Origin: Sphingomonas sp. FARSPH
GTDB lineage: Bacteria > Pseudomonadota > Alphaproteobacteria > Sphingomonadales > Sphingomonadaceae
DNA: 64,000 nucleotides
Assembly (NCBI RefSeq): GCF_003355005.1
Contig: NZ_CP029986.1
Coordinates: 1 to 64,000 of the forward strand
Reading direction: 5' to 3'
Positions within the stretch are counted from its first letter, which is position 1; each line of letters starts with the position of its first letter. Below, piece after piece: positions 41,296-49,217 of the stretch. The notes under the pieces are model-generated. The model made no database searches and was not told where the DNA came from. It was given only the letters and a program-made list of their open reading frames with translations. Position numbers and translations under genes: made by a program.

Positions 41296-41841
41296 GTGGA
41301 CAACAAGCCCATCGATCGACAGGTGCTTCCGTTTCGCAGACGCTGGCACGTCATCGCCGAAGTCGATCTGGCACCGCTCCTGGCCGACCATGCGGCGGTC
41401 AGGCGGATGTGTCGCTCGGTCGAAGCTTTGGCCGATCGCCTTGCGGACGTGCCCGGGCCCGAGGAGCGGTATGCCGTCGCTGACCAGATCGAGCGATGCA
41501 TCCGCGATCACGTGACCATCACCAGCGCGTTCCTCGAGCGCATGTTCGCCGGCCAGGACCTCGCCTTCGGCGGGGGGCTGTTGACCCGCATATTGCTTGA
41601 CCAGATCGCCGACGGAGTTCACGCCGAGGACGTCATCGACGCATTGCGGGTCGATGTTCTCGATCCGGAGAGCGTCGAGATGCTCGGCTACATGCTCCGT
41701 TGCCTGTTCGATAGTTGCCGGCGCGCGCTGGACTTCGAGGAACTCGCGCTGCTGTCACTCGCTGGGCCGCGCCTGTCGCGAGAAGCCCGCGAAGCTCTGG
41801 AGTACATTCTGGACACTTCTGCCGCAGGCGCAGCCGCTTAG
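41296..41841 (+). CDS. Hypothetical helical protein under an Fnr-type box
   Basis: About 181 residues. The GTG at 41296 is preferred because GGAGG stands 8 bases upstream; an ATG at 41248 directly abuts the Fnr box. The protein is almost all helical (AVRRMCRSVEALADRLADVP; VADQIERCIRDHVTITSAFL; YMLRCLFDSCRRALDFEELA) with no membrane segment and no family that I recognise. It converges on fnr with a 4-base overlap. Its promoter suggests induction at low oxygen. Confidence 0.6.
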   Translation: MDNKPIDRQVLPFRRRWHVIAEVDLAPLLADHAAVRRMCRSVEALADRLADVPGPEERYAVADQIERCIRDHVTITSAFLERMFAGQDLAFGGGLLTRILLDQIADGVHAEDVIDALRVDVLDPESVEMLGYMLRCLFDSCRRALDFEELALLSLAGPRLSREAREALEYILDTSAAGAAA

Positions 41842-42548
41842 GCTGCTGCGGCGATCGCCTCGAGCGCTGCCCGGTCGGAGATCGTCACGGCGCGCGAGCC
41901 GGGCAAGGTGATGATGCCCGAGGCTTTCAAGCGCGTCAGTTGCCGGCTCACGGTCTCGATCGTCAGGCCGAGCACATCGGCCATCTGGCCGCGGGTGAGC
42001 GGCAGATCGAAGGTGAGCGGGCCGCCAGGCGCAGGGCGGCAGCCGCCCGCTCCGACCTTTGCGGCCATTTCGAGCAGGAAGTCCGCCACTTTCTCGCTCG
42101 CCGACTTGCGTGCCAGCATCAGCATGCGCGAACGCGCCTCCTGAAGCGCGGTCAGGGTTCGCTGGAGCAGCAAGCGCTCCATGCGGACATGATCTTCGAG
42201 CACGTGCTCAAACTGTCGTCGCGGAAAGACACACAGCTCGACGTCGGTCAGCGCCTGGACAGTATTTTCAGCCTCTTCGGCGTAGGGCTGCCCGACGAAG
42301 TCGGCCGGATAGAGCAGCCCGACGATCTGCTCGCGGCCATCCGGCGTCGAAGTCGCGAGCTTCAGCATGCCGCTCAGGAGGTTGGCACAGATGACGCTTT
42401 CATCACCGGCCCAGATAATGGTGGAACCGCGGGGGTAGAGGCGACGATCCCCGATCGAATTGAGCGCCTGCAGTTCACCGTCGTTGAGGCTGCCGCACAA
42501 AGCGGCGTCGCGAACCGCGCAATCCGAGCAGATGTTCGAGCTTGCCAT
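41838..42548 (-). CDS. fnr: Oxygen-sensing Fnr/FnrL-type regulator
   Basis: 236 residues from MASSNICSDCAVRDAALCGS. Four Cys (7, 10, 18 and 54) match the iron-sulphur ligands of FnrN/FnrL proteins. The cyclic-nucleotide-binding-like fold follows, then the recognition helix GLTIETVSRQLTRLKASGI, in which E-T-V-S-R is the E..SR set that reads TTGAT half-sites. At low oxygen the cluster lets it dimerise and bind. Six suitable boxes lie in this window. The frame upstream of 42548 stays open but runs through ompW antisense and is not part of the gene. Confidence 0.93.
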   Translation of the reverse strand: MASSNICSDCAVRDAALCGSLNDGELQALNSIGDRRLYPRGSTIIWAGDESVICANLLSGMLKLATSTPDGREQIVGLLYPADFVGQPYAEEAENTVQALTDVELCVFPRRQFEHVLEDHVRMERLLLQRTLTALQEARSRMLMLARKSASEKVADFLLEMAAKVGAGGCRPAPGGPLTFDLPLTRGQMADVLGLTIETVSRQLTRLKASGIITLPGSRAVTISDRAALEAIAAAA

Positions 42549-42633
42549 AGGGGCGATATAGCAACCGCTCTCCCCGTTGTCCTCCCAGAAACCCGGTAAG
42601 CTACCGTCTGACCGACAGAAAGGCGGGTTCGGA

Positions 42634-42661
42634 GGCCTGAGAGGCAAATTCCTCTCAGGCC
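42634..42661 (-). terminator. Terminator of ompW
   Basis: GGCCTGAGAGG (42634-42644) pairs perfectly with CCTCTCAGGCC (42651-42661) over the loop CAAATT. The 11-bp stem begins 7 bases beyond the ompW stop on the minus strand, isolating it from fnr. Confidence 0.75.
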
Positions 42662-42667
42662 CGGTTC

Positions 42668-43363
42668 CTAGAGCCTGACCCCGAGGCCGACGCCGAACAC
42701 CAACGGATCGAGATGCAGCTTCACCTGCTGCGTTCCGGCGGCCGTGGTTTGCAGTCGGGCTGTGGTGTCGATGTCGATATATTTGACGTCGAGGTTGAGG
42801 AAGACCTTGCGGGTGAGATCTACATCCACGCCCGCCTGCGCGGCCCAGCCGAAGCTGTCCTTCATGTGAACGCCGGTGGACCCCACTGCCTTCTCGAGCC
42901 CTGCAGAGGCCTTCTCGCTCCAGAAGATCGTGTAGTTGAGGCCGGCACCGACATAAGGTCGGACGTGGCTCGCCGGCGCAAAATGGTACTGAGCCGTCAG
43001 GGTCGGCGGCAGCACCCACGTCGAGGCGAGCCGACCGATGGAGCCGGTCGTCCCGGTTCGACCGTCCGCATGGTGCTTGGTCGTCGAGGCGATGAGTTCG
43101 AAGCCGACATGATCTGTCGCCATATAGGTGGCATCGACCTCGGGCATGAAGCTGTTGTCCACCCGGACCTTCTCGCCCGGGAAGGCGGGGAGCACGCTTC
43201 CGGAGCGCTCGTTTGGTGCGACCATGATGGCTCGCAGCCGCAACAGGACGTCCCCCGACTTGACCCCGGTCTGCTGGTCTGCATTCGTCTGCGCAGCCGC
43301 GGGAGCCGCTACCGCTGAAAGGGCGAGGGCGCCTGCTGCGCTGATGAACACTGTCCGCTTCAT
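42668..43363 (-). CDS. ompW: OmpW-family outer membrane protein
   Basis: 231 residues with a signal peptide (MKRTVFISAAGALALSAVAA...AAAQ). The eight-stranded barrel pattern is visible: DVLLRLRAIMVAPNERSG, PTLTAQYHFAPASHVRPYVG, LNYTIFWSE, and the terminal strand HLDPLVFGVGLGVRL ending without Phe. OmpW forms a small hydrophobic channel and is widely Fnr-regulated. It is divergent from hemN with one Fnr-type box in between. Confidence 0.9.
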   Translation of the reverse strand: MKRTVFISAAGALALSAVAAPAAAQTNADQQTGVKSGDVLLRLRAIMVAPNERSGSVLPAFPGEKVRVDNSFMPEVDATYMATDHVGFELIASTTKHHADGRTGTTGSIGRLASTWVLPPTLTAQYHFAPASHVRPYVGAGLNYTIFWSEKASAGLEKAVGSTGVHMKDSFGWAAQAGVDVDLTRKVFLNLDVKYIDIDTTARLQTTAAGTQQVKLHLDPLVFGVGLGVRL

Positions 43364-43415
43364 ACAAACCTCCGTGGTGATGATCCACGGCTAGGAAGGG
43401 TTGAGCGGGCGAACT

Positions 43416-43429
43416 TTGACGACCGTCAA
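43416..43429. promoter_or_regulatory. Fnr-type box between ompW and hemN
   Basis: TTGAC-GACC-GTCAA, 35 bp before hemN and 53 bp before ompW, so one site can serve both divergent promoters. Confidence 0.8.
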
Positions 43430-43464
43430 AGACGATCGCGGGAGTTTGTTGCACTCGGGCATGT

Positions 43465-44787
43465 ATGTGGACCTATCACCCCGATCTTCTGGCGCGCCCG
43501 GTGCCTCGCTATACGAGCTATCCGACGGCTGCCGAGTTCACCAGCACCGTCGACGGCTCGGATCTGGCGGGCGGCCTTGCGGGCGTGCGGCCGACTGACG
43601 ACATCTCGCTTTACCTGCATATTCCGTACTGCCGGGAAATCTGCTGGTATTGCGGGTGCAATACGGGAGCAGCGACCAGAGAAGCGCGGCTGACTGCCTA
43701 CATCGATCGCTTGCACGATGAGATCGATCTTGTTGCCGCCCATATCGGCGGACGCGGACAGGTGCGGCGTATCGCGTTCGGCGGCGGGAGCCCTAACGCC
43801 ATAGCACAGCAAGCGTTTTCGGCTCTGCTCCAGCACGTCAAGCGCGCCTTCGATTGTTTCGAGCCGATCGTCTCGGTAGAGCTCGATCCGCGCGGTTTCG
43901 ATGAGGGATGGGCGTCGACGCTGGCTGATGCCGGGGTCCGTCGGGCCAGCCTTGGCGTTCAGACATTCGACCCGGCGATCCAGGCCGCGATCGGCCGCGT
44001 GCAGCCCCACGAACATATCGGGCGGACAGTGGAGCTTCTGCGGCAGGCCGGTATCGACAGCCTCAACTTCGACCTCATGTACGGATTGCCCGGCCAGGAT
44101 GTCGCAAGCTTGGCCGGGACGCTGGAGGCTGCGCTCGCGTTCGCTCCCGACCGACTGGCCGTGTTCGGCTATGCGCATGTGCCGCAACTCATCCCCCGTC
44201 AGCGCCGCATCGACGCCTCGCGCCTGCCCGGACCCGAACAGCGGTTCCAGCAAGCAGCGTACGCCTATGAGCTACTGCTCGGTCGCGACTACCGGGCTGT
44301 GGGCTTCGACCATTTCGCACGCGCCGAGGATCCGCTCGCGCTAGCGTCGGCAGAAGGGCGGCTGCGCCGGAACTTTCAGGGCTTCACGGACGACGCTGCG
44401 GATTATGTGCTCGGCCTGGGTGCGAGTGCGATCAGCGCTCTTCCCGACCGGCTTCTCCAGAACGAAAAGAACACGGGGCGTTGGCATCTGGCGGTCGGGG
44501 CCGGACGGCTGCCGGTCGAGCGGGGTAGCTACCGTAGCCCGGACGATCAGGCCCGTGGCCTCATTATCGAGCAGATCCTCACGCGCGGATCGGCGGACCT
44601 CACGCCCTTGCTGGACCGCGCCTGCTACCGAGCGCCCCTGCTCGACTTCGAGCGACGCGGCCTGCTCGCCTGGGAAGGGGCCCGGATCGTCCTGACGGAC
44701 GGAGCGCTCCCCTATGCTCGAGCGGTCGCGGCGCGTATCGACGCTTATCGTGACCAAAGCACCGGTCGCTTCAGCAATGCCATCTGA
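43465..44787 (+). CDS. hemN: Oxygen-independent coproporphyrinogen III dehydrogenase
   Basis: 440 residues. The radical-SAM motif CREICWYCGC provides the CxxxCxxC cluster ligands plus the extra Cys of HemN. LYLHIPYC precedes it, GGGSPN follows, and NFDLMYGLPGQ is also typical. It oxidises coproporphyrinogen III in heme synthesis without oxygen. The next gene, a Crp/Fnr regulator, starts 11 bases before its stop, so the two are translated together. The upstream box fits anaerobic induction. Confidence 0.95.
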   Translation: MWTYHPDLLARPVPRYTSYPTAAEFTSTVDGSDLAGGLAGVRPTDDISLYLHIPYCREICWYCGCNTGAATREARLTAYIDRLHDEIDLVAAHIGGRGQVRRIAFGGGSPNAIAQQAFSALLQHVKRAFDCFEPIVSVELDPRGFDEGWASTLADAGVRRASLGVQTFDPAIQAAIGRVQPHEHIGRTVELLRQAGIDSLNFDLMYGLPGQDVASLAGTLEAALAFAPDRLAVFGYAHVPQLIPRQRRIDASRLPGPEQRFQQAAYAYELLLGRDYRAVGFDHFARAEDPLALASAEGRLRRNFQGFTDDAADYVLGLGASAISALPDRLLQNEKNTGRWHLAVGAGRLPVERGSYRSPDDQARGLIIEQILTRGSADLTPLLDRACYRAPLLDFERRGLLAWEGARIVLTDGALPYARAVAARIDAYRDQSTGRFSNAI

Positions 44788-45529
44788 CGCTGCCCCAGCT
44801 TTCCGCGAAACGCTCCCTGCGAAGGATGTGGGAGGAGCGTTCGAGAACATGCCGTGCGACCTATGCGCTTCTTTCCAGCCTGAGAACGGTGAGGATCGGC
44901 GCGATGCCGGCCGGCGCTATGCGGTGCGCAGGGGTCAGGCCATCGGCGATATCGCGGCTACCGACAGCTGGTGCGCCAGCTTAGCGACCGGTGTCCTGCG
45001 CATCGACGCGTCGCAAGGCGCGGCGCCGCGAACGGTCGGGCTGATCTTCCCAGGACAGATCGTCGCTCATCCCTTCGACGCCGACCCGTGCGGCACGGCA
45101 GTTGTTGCCGTGACGCGCTCGAACATCTGCCTTCATGCACGCGGCGATCTGCAACACGTCACCGAGCACTATCCGAGCATCAGGCGGTTGCTCCTGCGCA
45201 GCGCATTTCAGACCCTTGCCGAAACGCGGCGGTGGATGCTCGTGATCAGCCGCCCGCGGGCGCGCGAACGGGTCGCCGCCTTTCTTGTCTCGGTTGCGGG
45301 AAGATTCCCAACCTCCGGCCACGACACCTTCGATCTCGTGCTCAGTCGTGGCCGGATCGGTGAGCTTCTCGGCCTCTCGCTCGAAACGGTCAGCCGTCAG
45401 ATCCACGCTTTGGCGAAAGCGGGGCTGATTGCGCTTCCGCGTCGCCGCCATGTCCGTCTGCTGAATCGAAGCGGTCTCGAAGCCGTTGCCGGCATCACCT
45501 TCCGCCATCCCTCAGGAGCAGCTGCATGA
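44777..45529 (+). CDS. Second Crp/Fnr-family regulator
   Basis: About 250 residues from MPSDAAPAFRETLPAKDVGG. It has a CDLC pair near the N terminus but lacks the other two Cys of a cluster-binding Fnr, so it probably senses something else or acts like FixK. The recognition helix GRIGELLGLSLETVSRQIHAL again contains ETVSR and should read similar sites to Fnr. Coupled to hemN upstream and to the acetyltransferase downstream (4-base overlap). A second-layer regulator of the same boxes is a reasonable reading. Confidence 0.85.
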   Translation: MPSDAAPAFRETLPAKDVGGAFENMPCDLCASFQPENGEDRRDAGRRYAVRRGQAIGDIAATDSWCASLATGVLRIDASQGAAPRTVGLIFPGQIVAHPFDADPCGTAVVAVTRSNICLHARGDLQHVTEHYPSIRRLLLRSAFQTLAETRRWMLVISRPRARERVAAFLVSVAGRFPTSGHDTFDLVLSRGRIGELLGLSLETVSRQIHALAKAGLIALPRRRHVRLLNRSGLEAVAGITFRHPSGAAA

Positions 45530-46035
45530 CCTCTGACGAGATCGCCCATCTACAGACACGGTCCGGCTTTCGCCTCAGCGTGCGGACGGCGTCAGCCGAA
45601 GATGAAACAAGGCTCGCGGACTTTTTCCAGCAAGTCGGCCCGGAGGATCTGCGGTTTCGCTTCCTCAGCACGGTTCGGAACGTCTCTCACGATCGGCTTG
45701 TCACGATGGTCGATCCTGATGGTCGGACCGACAGCGTCATCGCCGAGAATGAGGACGGTGAGATCGTCGCAACCGCCATACTGGCGGGCGATCAGGCCGG
45801 CGACCGCGGTGAGGTCGCCGTCAGCATCCGCAGCGACCACAAGGGCCGCGGGATCGGGTGGACGCTGTTAGACTATCTGGTCGACACGGCTCGTGCTCGG
45901 GGCTACGCGAGCATCGAGTCGATCGAAGACCGACAGAACCGCGCCGCGATTGCGCTGGAGCAGGAGATGGGATTCGTCACCGAGCCCGTCGACGGCGAGC
46001 CGACACTGATCCTGGTGCGAAAGAGCCTCAGCTAG
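45526..46035 (+). CDS. GNAT-family N-acetyltransferase
   Basis: 169 residues. Motif A of the GNAT fold is visible as EVAVSIRSDHKGRGIGWTLL, where RGIG forms the acetyl-CoA pyrophosphate loop, followed by a helix and NRAAIALEQEMGF. The N-terminal part (LADFFQQVGPEDLRFRFL) is typical of the GNAT module also fused to Pat-like acetyl-CoA synthetases. Target unknown; it could be protein lysine acetylation. In operon with hemN and the Crp/Fnr gene. Confidence 0.85.
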   Translation: MTSDEIAHLQTRSGFRLSVRTASAEDETRLADFFQQVGPEDLRFRFLSTVRNVSHDRLVTMVDPDGRTDSVIAENEDGEIVATAILAGDQAGDRGEVAVSIRSDHKGRGIGWTLLDYLVDTARARGYASIESIEDRQNRAAIALEQEMGFVTEPVDGEPTLILVRKSLS

Positions 46036-46975
46036 GGCTCGGCGCTCAAGACCGACAGGCGCGTACCGGTCCCGCTGCTTGCTAAAGACTCGCGCGTGAC
46101 CAGCAACGTCGCTCCCGGCTGGACGATCCCCTCGAGCTTGATGCGGAACGCATCGGGAAGGTGACCGCGGCTACGCTCCGAGTCCGTCAGCTCGCCAGCC
46201 TCCCCCAGCGCCTGGCCGGGCAGCGGCAGGCGAAGCCAATGCGGGCCTGCCTGATCAACGGATCGCAGGGTGAACGCCTCTGTCCTGGAGACGGGCGCGT
46301 CGAGCTGGATGGTGGCCGACCCGATTTCCACGCCGTTGCGCAACACGACGAGCCGCCGGTCGCGACCGCTCACGACGATCGAAAGCGGGCCTGTGGGAGA
46401 ACGTTCGGGCATCCAGCGATAGCTCTTGGGCGCGGCATGACCGTCCTCCGGCACCTCGGCGAGCATGTCCGCGGGTGCAACTTCCGGCACGAGAGCATCG
46501 TCGGTGATCACGACCGTCAGACCGGGCTTGGTGGCACCGTACAGGAGCTTGCAAAGGCGAGCGGAAGCCGCACACACCCATGGCTCGCTGGATAGCCAGG
46601 CAGGGCGCCGGCGTGGAGAGCGACGCCATCCCAGGTCAACCTCTGCATGAACGGCATCGGGGCGCCGTTGTAGAGGTTGGATTTGTGGTCCACTTCCTTC
46701 TGGAGGATCGTGAAGACTCCGGTCGGCGTTTCATGGCCGGGCATGCCTGATGAGATCGTGGACACCCCGATTGGAACGCCGTTGCGATAGACGAACGCGC
46801 GCTGTGCCTTGAGGCTGACGATCATCGTGACAGGGCCGTCAGGCGCAATCTGCGGTGCCCAGAAGTATTCGCCGGGCTTCAGCTTCTCGATAGGCCCGGC
46901 GACCGGTGCCGGAGCCACGTTCTGGAGGGGGTGTGCGGCTGCGAGCAGTAGGGCAGGGATGAAGGGCAACACCAC
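46032..46975 (-). pseudogene. L,D-transpeptidase (YkuD family) with a frameshift
   Basis: The first frame (from 46975) has an export signal (MVLPFIPALLLAAAHPLQNV), MIVSLKAQRAFVYRNGVPIG, SGMPGHETPTGVFTI and the catalytic site HAGALPGYPASHGCVRLPLA. Right after this the frame slips at ~46550: the expected continuation KLLYGATKPGLTVVITDDAL and the rest of the protein lie in another frame down to 46032. One missing base in the GCAAGCTCC run would explain it. It would crosslink peptidoglycan. Either a broken gene or a sequencing error. Confidence 0.75.
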
Positions 46976-47110
46976 TGAGCTTTCGAGAGGGAGGGCAGTC
47001 GATCGTTGTCGCTGCGGCCACCCTGTAATCCCGACGCCCTGAACGCGAAGCCTGCGGGCGCACGGCTTTGCCGCACTACCGATTGCTGAGGTGTCTCTCG
47101 AACGCGGACT

Positions 47111-48892
47111 TCAAGCGGCGATCGAGAGACGATTGCGGCCCGCACCTTTCGATGCGTAGAGGGCCGCATCCGCCGCCCGCAGCGCCTCTGCGAGGCTTCG
47201 GTCCTCACGCAGGGCTGCGAGCCCGACGCTTACCGTCGTTGCCACCGAGCTCCCGTCGGGCGCGGTGACGGTTGCGGCGGCGAACTGTGCTCTCACACGC
47301 TCGCAAGCCTCCTGGGCCTCGACCTGGCTCAGGCCGTCGAAGAGCACGCCGAACTCCTCTCCGCCCAATCTGGCGACGGTGTCAGCGGACCGCACGTTCG
47401 CCTTGAGAATGGCTGCGAATGCCCGGAGCACATCGTCGCCGGTCGCGTGGCCGAAGCGGTCGTTGACTCTCTTGAAAAAATCAAGATCGAACAGCGCGAG
47501 ATAGCTTCGCCCATGGCATGCAGTAACGTCGGCAATGGCGTCCTCATAGGCGGCTGTGAAGATACGACGATTCGAGAGGCCGGTGAGCGGATCCGTTGCC
47601 GCGGCACGCGCCAGGTTGAGCTCACGCGCTTTGCGCCTGGACACCTCTCGCACGACGTTGACCGTGCCGGTGACCTCGCCGTCCTCGGCGCTGATGGCGC
47701 GGGCATGGCTTTCGAACCAGGCGAGCTCGCCCGACGCCTTGTGGGCTCGGAACTCGAACATCACCGTCGCCGCCGGATCGGCCATGGCGTTTCTGTGCGC
47801 ACGGATAACGCGGTCGATATCCTCGAACGCCACCACGTCACGCGCGAGACGACCGGTCACCGCTGCAGGAGAGAAGCCGGCGATCACCGAGAGAGACGGC
47901 GAGGCGAAACGGATCGTACCATCGGCGTCGACGGCCATGATGATATCGCCGCTACGGTCCGCGATGATGCGATGCAGCGCTGCGCCCTCCTGCACGGCAG
48001 AAAAAAGGAGCTTGCGCCGCTTCAACTCGGTGGCGACCGGGAGAGCGATCAGCGTCGCAAAAACCAGATAGAGTTGGAAGAGCTGGAGCTTGGTTCCGAT
48101 CCCGGTGCCTGGCGGGGTTATGGGCCCGAGCCCTTCCGCCGTGCAGGCAGTGCCGACCACCGTCAACACCAGCAGAGAGATAGCCGCGCCGAGGCGACCG
48201 ATCCGAAAGACCATCAGCAGCAGGGGAACGAACGGCACGTACAGAAGAGGGTAACGGCTCGCAAAAACGAGCTCGTGACGGCGACCATCAAAGCTGTCAG
48301 CGCACCCGCTTCGATCAACTCGCGCCGATCAACCTTGCGTACCCATCCGCTGATATCGCCTCCGACCGCCAGCTTCACGATCGGCATAACGGTCAAGGTC
48401 CCGAGCGCATGGGCGCAGAACCAGCCGATCATGTTATGGGTGATCGGAACACCAGCGGCGTAGTGTGCCAGGGCGCCTGCGGGGAGTGCCGTCAGGCCGG
48501 GAACGAGGATCCCTGCGACCACGATCAGCGTGCCGAGCTCTCGCACCGATGTCAGATGACCCGGCTCCGGTTCGAGGCGCCGCATGAGCCATGCGATCGC
48601 GCTGCCCTCGAAAACATTGATCGCGGCCATCGGCAGCGCCCAGCCCCTGGAGCGAGGTGGCAAGCGCGCTCGCTGCGGCGCAAACAACCATTCTCAGGGT
48701 CCAGGAGCGTTCCGGTCGATAACGAAGATCGACCGCCAGAATCGGCGTGGCGATCCATAGAAGGGCGACCCCGCCATCGAGGCGCGTATAGCGGACGGCG
48801 AGCAGAGCGGCAGCGAAGTAGCTCAGTCCCAGCAGCAAGGCCTGGGGGAACTCGATACGCCAGTGATGAAGAAGATCCCTGAACCGTGACAT
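47111..48892 (-). pseudogene. MASE1-PAS-GGDEF diguanylate cyclase with two frameshifts
   Basis: Three frames make one protein. The first (48892 to ~48650) and second (~48650 to ~48240) give the MASE1 membrane sensor (LLLGLSYFAAALLAVRYTRL; WALPMAAINVFEGSAIAWLM; TALMVAVTSSF). The third gives the last helices, a PAS domain (IIADRSGDIIMAVDADGTIR) and a GGDEF domain (DPLTGLSNRRIFTAAYEDAI; ARLGGEEFGVLFD). GGEEF is an active-site variant compatible with cyclic-di-GMP synthesis. One slip is at a T run near 48258. The PAS-GGDEF part alone could still be made from an internal start. Confidence 0.75.
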
Positions 48893-49162
48893 GACCAGAA
48901 ACTAGGCCACAATGGTTTACAGATACCTGCCGAAGGGGTGATTAAGCGGAGGCGACGGGCCGCGGGTTGGATGGCCTGACGAACCTCGGCAAGCGCTGAA
49001 CAAGGGCATCAACCGGTGCAGGTCGGGTGCGTTGCCGGAATGCGCGCCCCACCGGCTCACCAGAACGCCACGCATGCGACGCTGGTCCTGCGTTCCGGCC
49101 GTGTCACATCAGCGAAGTCGTTCATCCTTTTCCTGACCGGGAGCGAACACCGCAGTAAGAGC

Positions 49163-49193
49163 TTGACCCTGACACAATGTCAGACCTTACATG
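49163..49193 (+). promoter_or_regulatory. MerR/CueR-type promoter of the copper operon
   Basis: TTGACC (-35, 49163-49168) and TACATG (-10, 49188-49193) are separated by 19 bases, and the spacer contains the dyad CTGACA-CAA-TGTCAG. A 19-bp spacer with an internal dyad is the hallmark of promoters that MerR-family regulators untwist. It is 24 bp before the ATPase gene, whose operon also encodes CueR. Confidence 0.8.
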
Positions 49194-49217
49194 TCCTCGG
49201 GTCGATGGAGCCACGTG

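Noticed and set aside
42549..43454. 302-codon N-terminal extension of fnr
   Set aside because: It crosses a clear terminator and runs antisense through ompW; the ATG at 42548 gives a normal Fnr protein.
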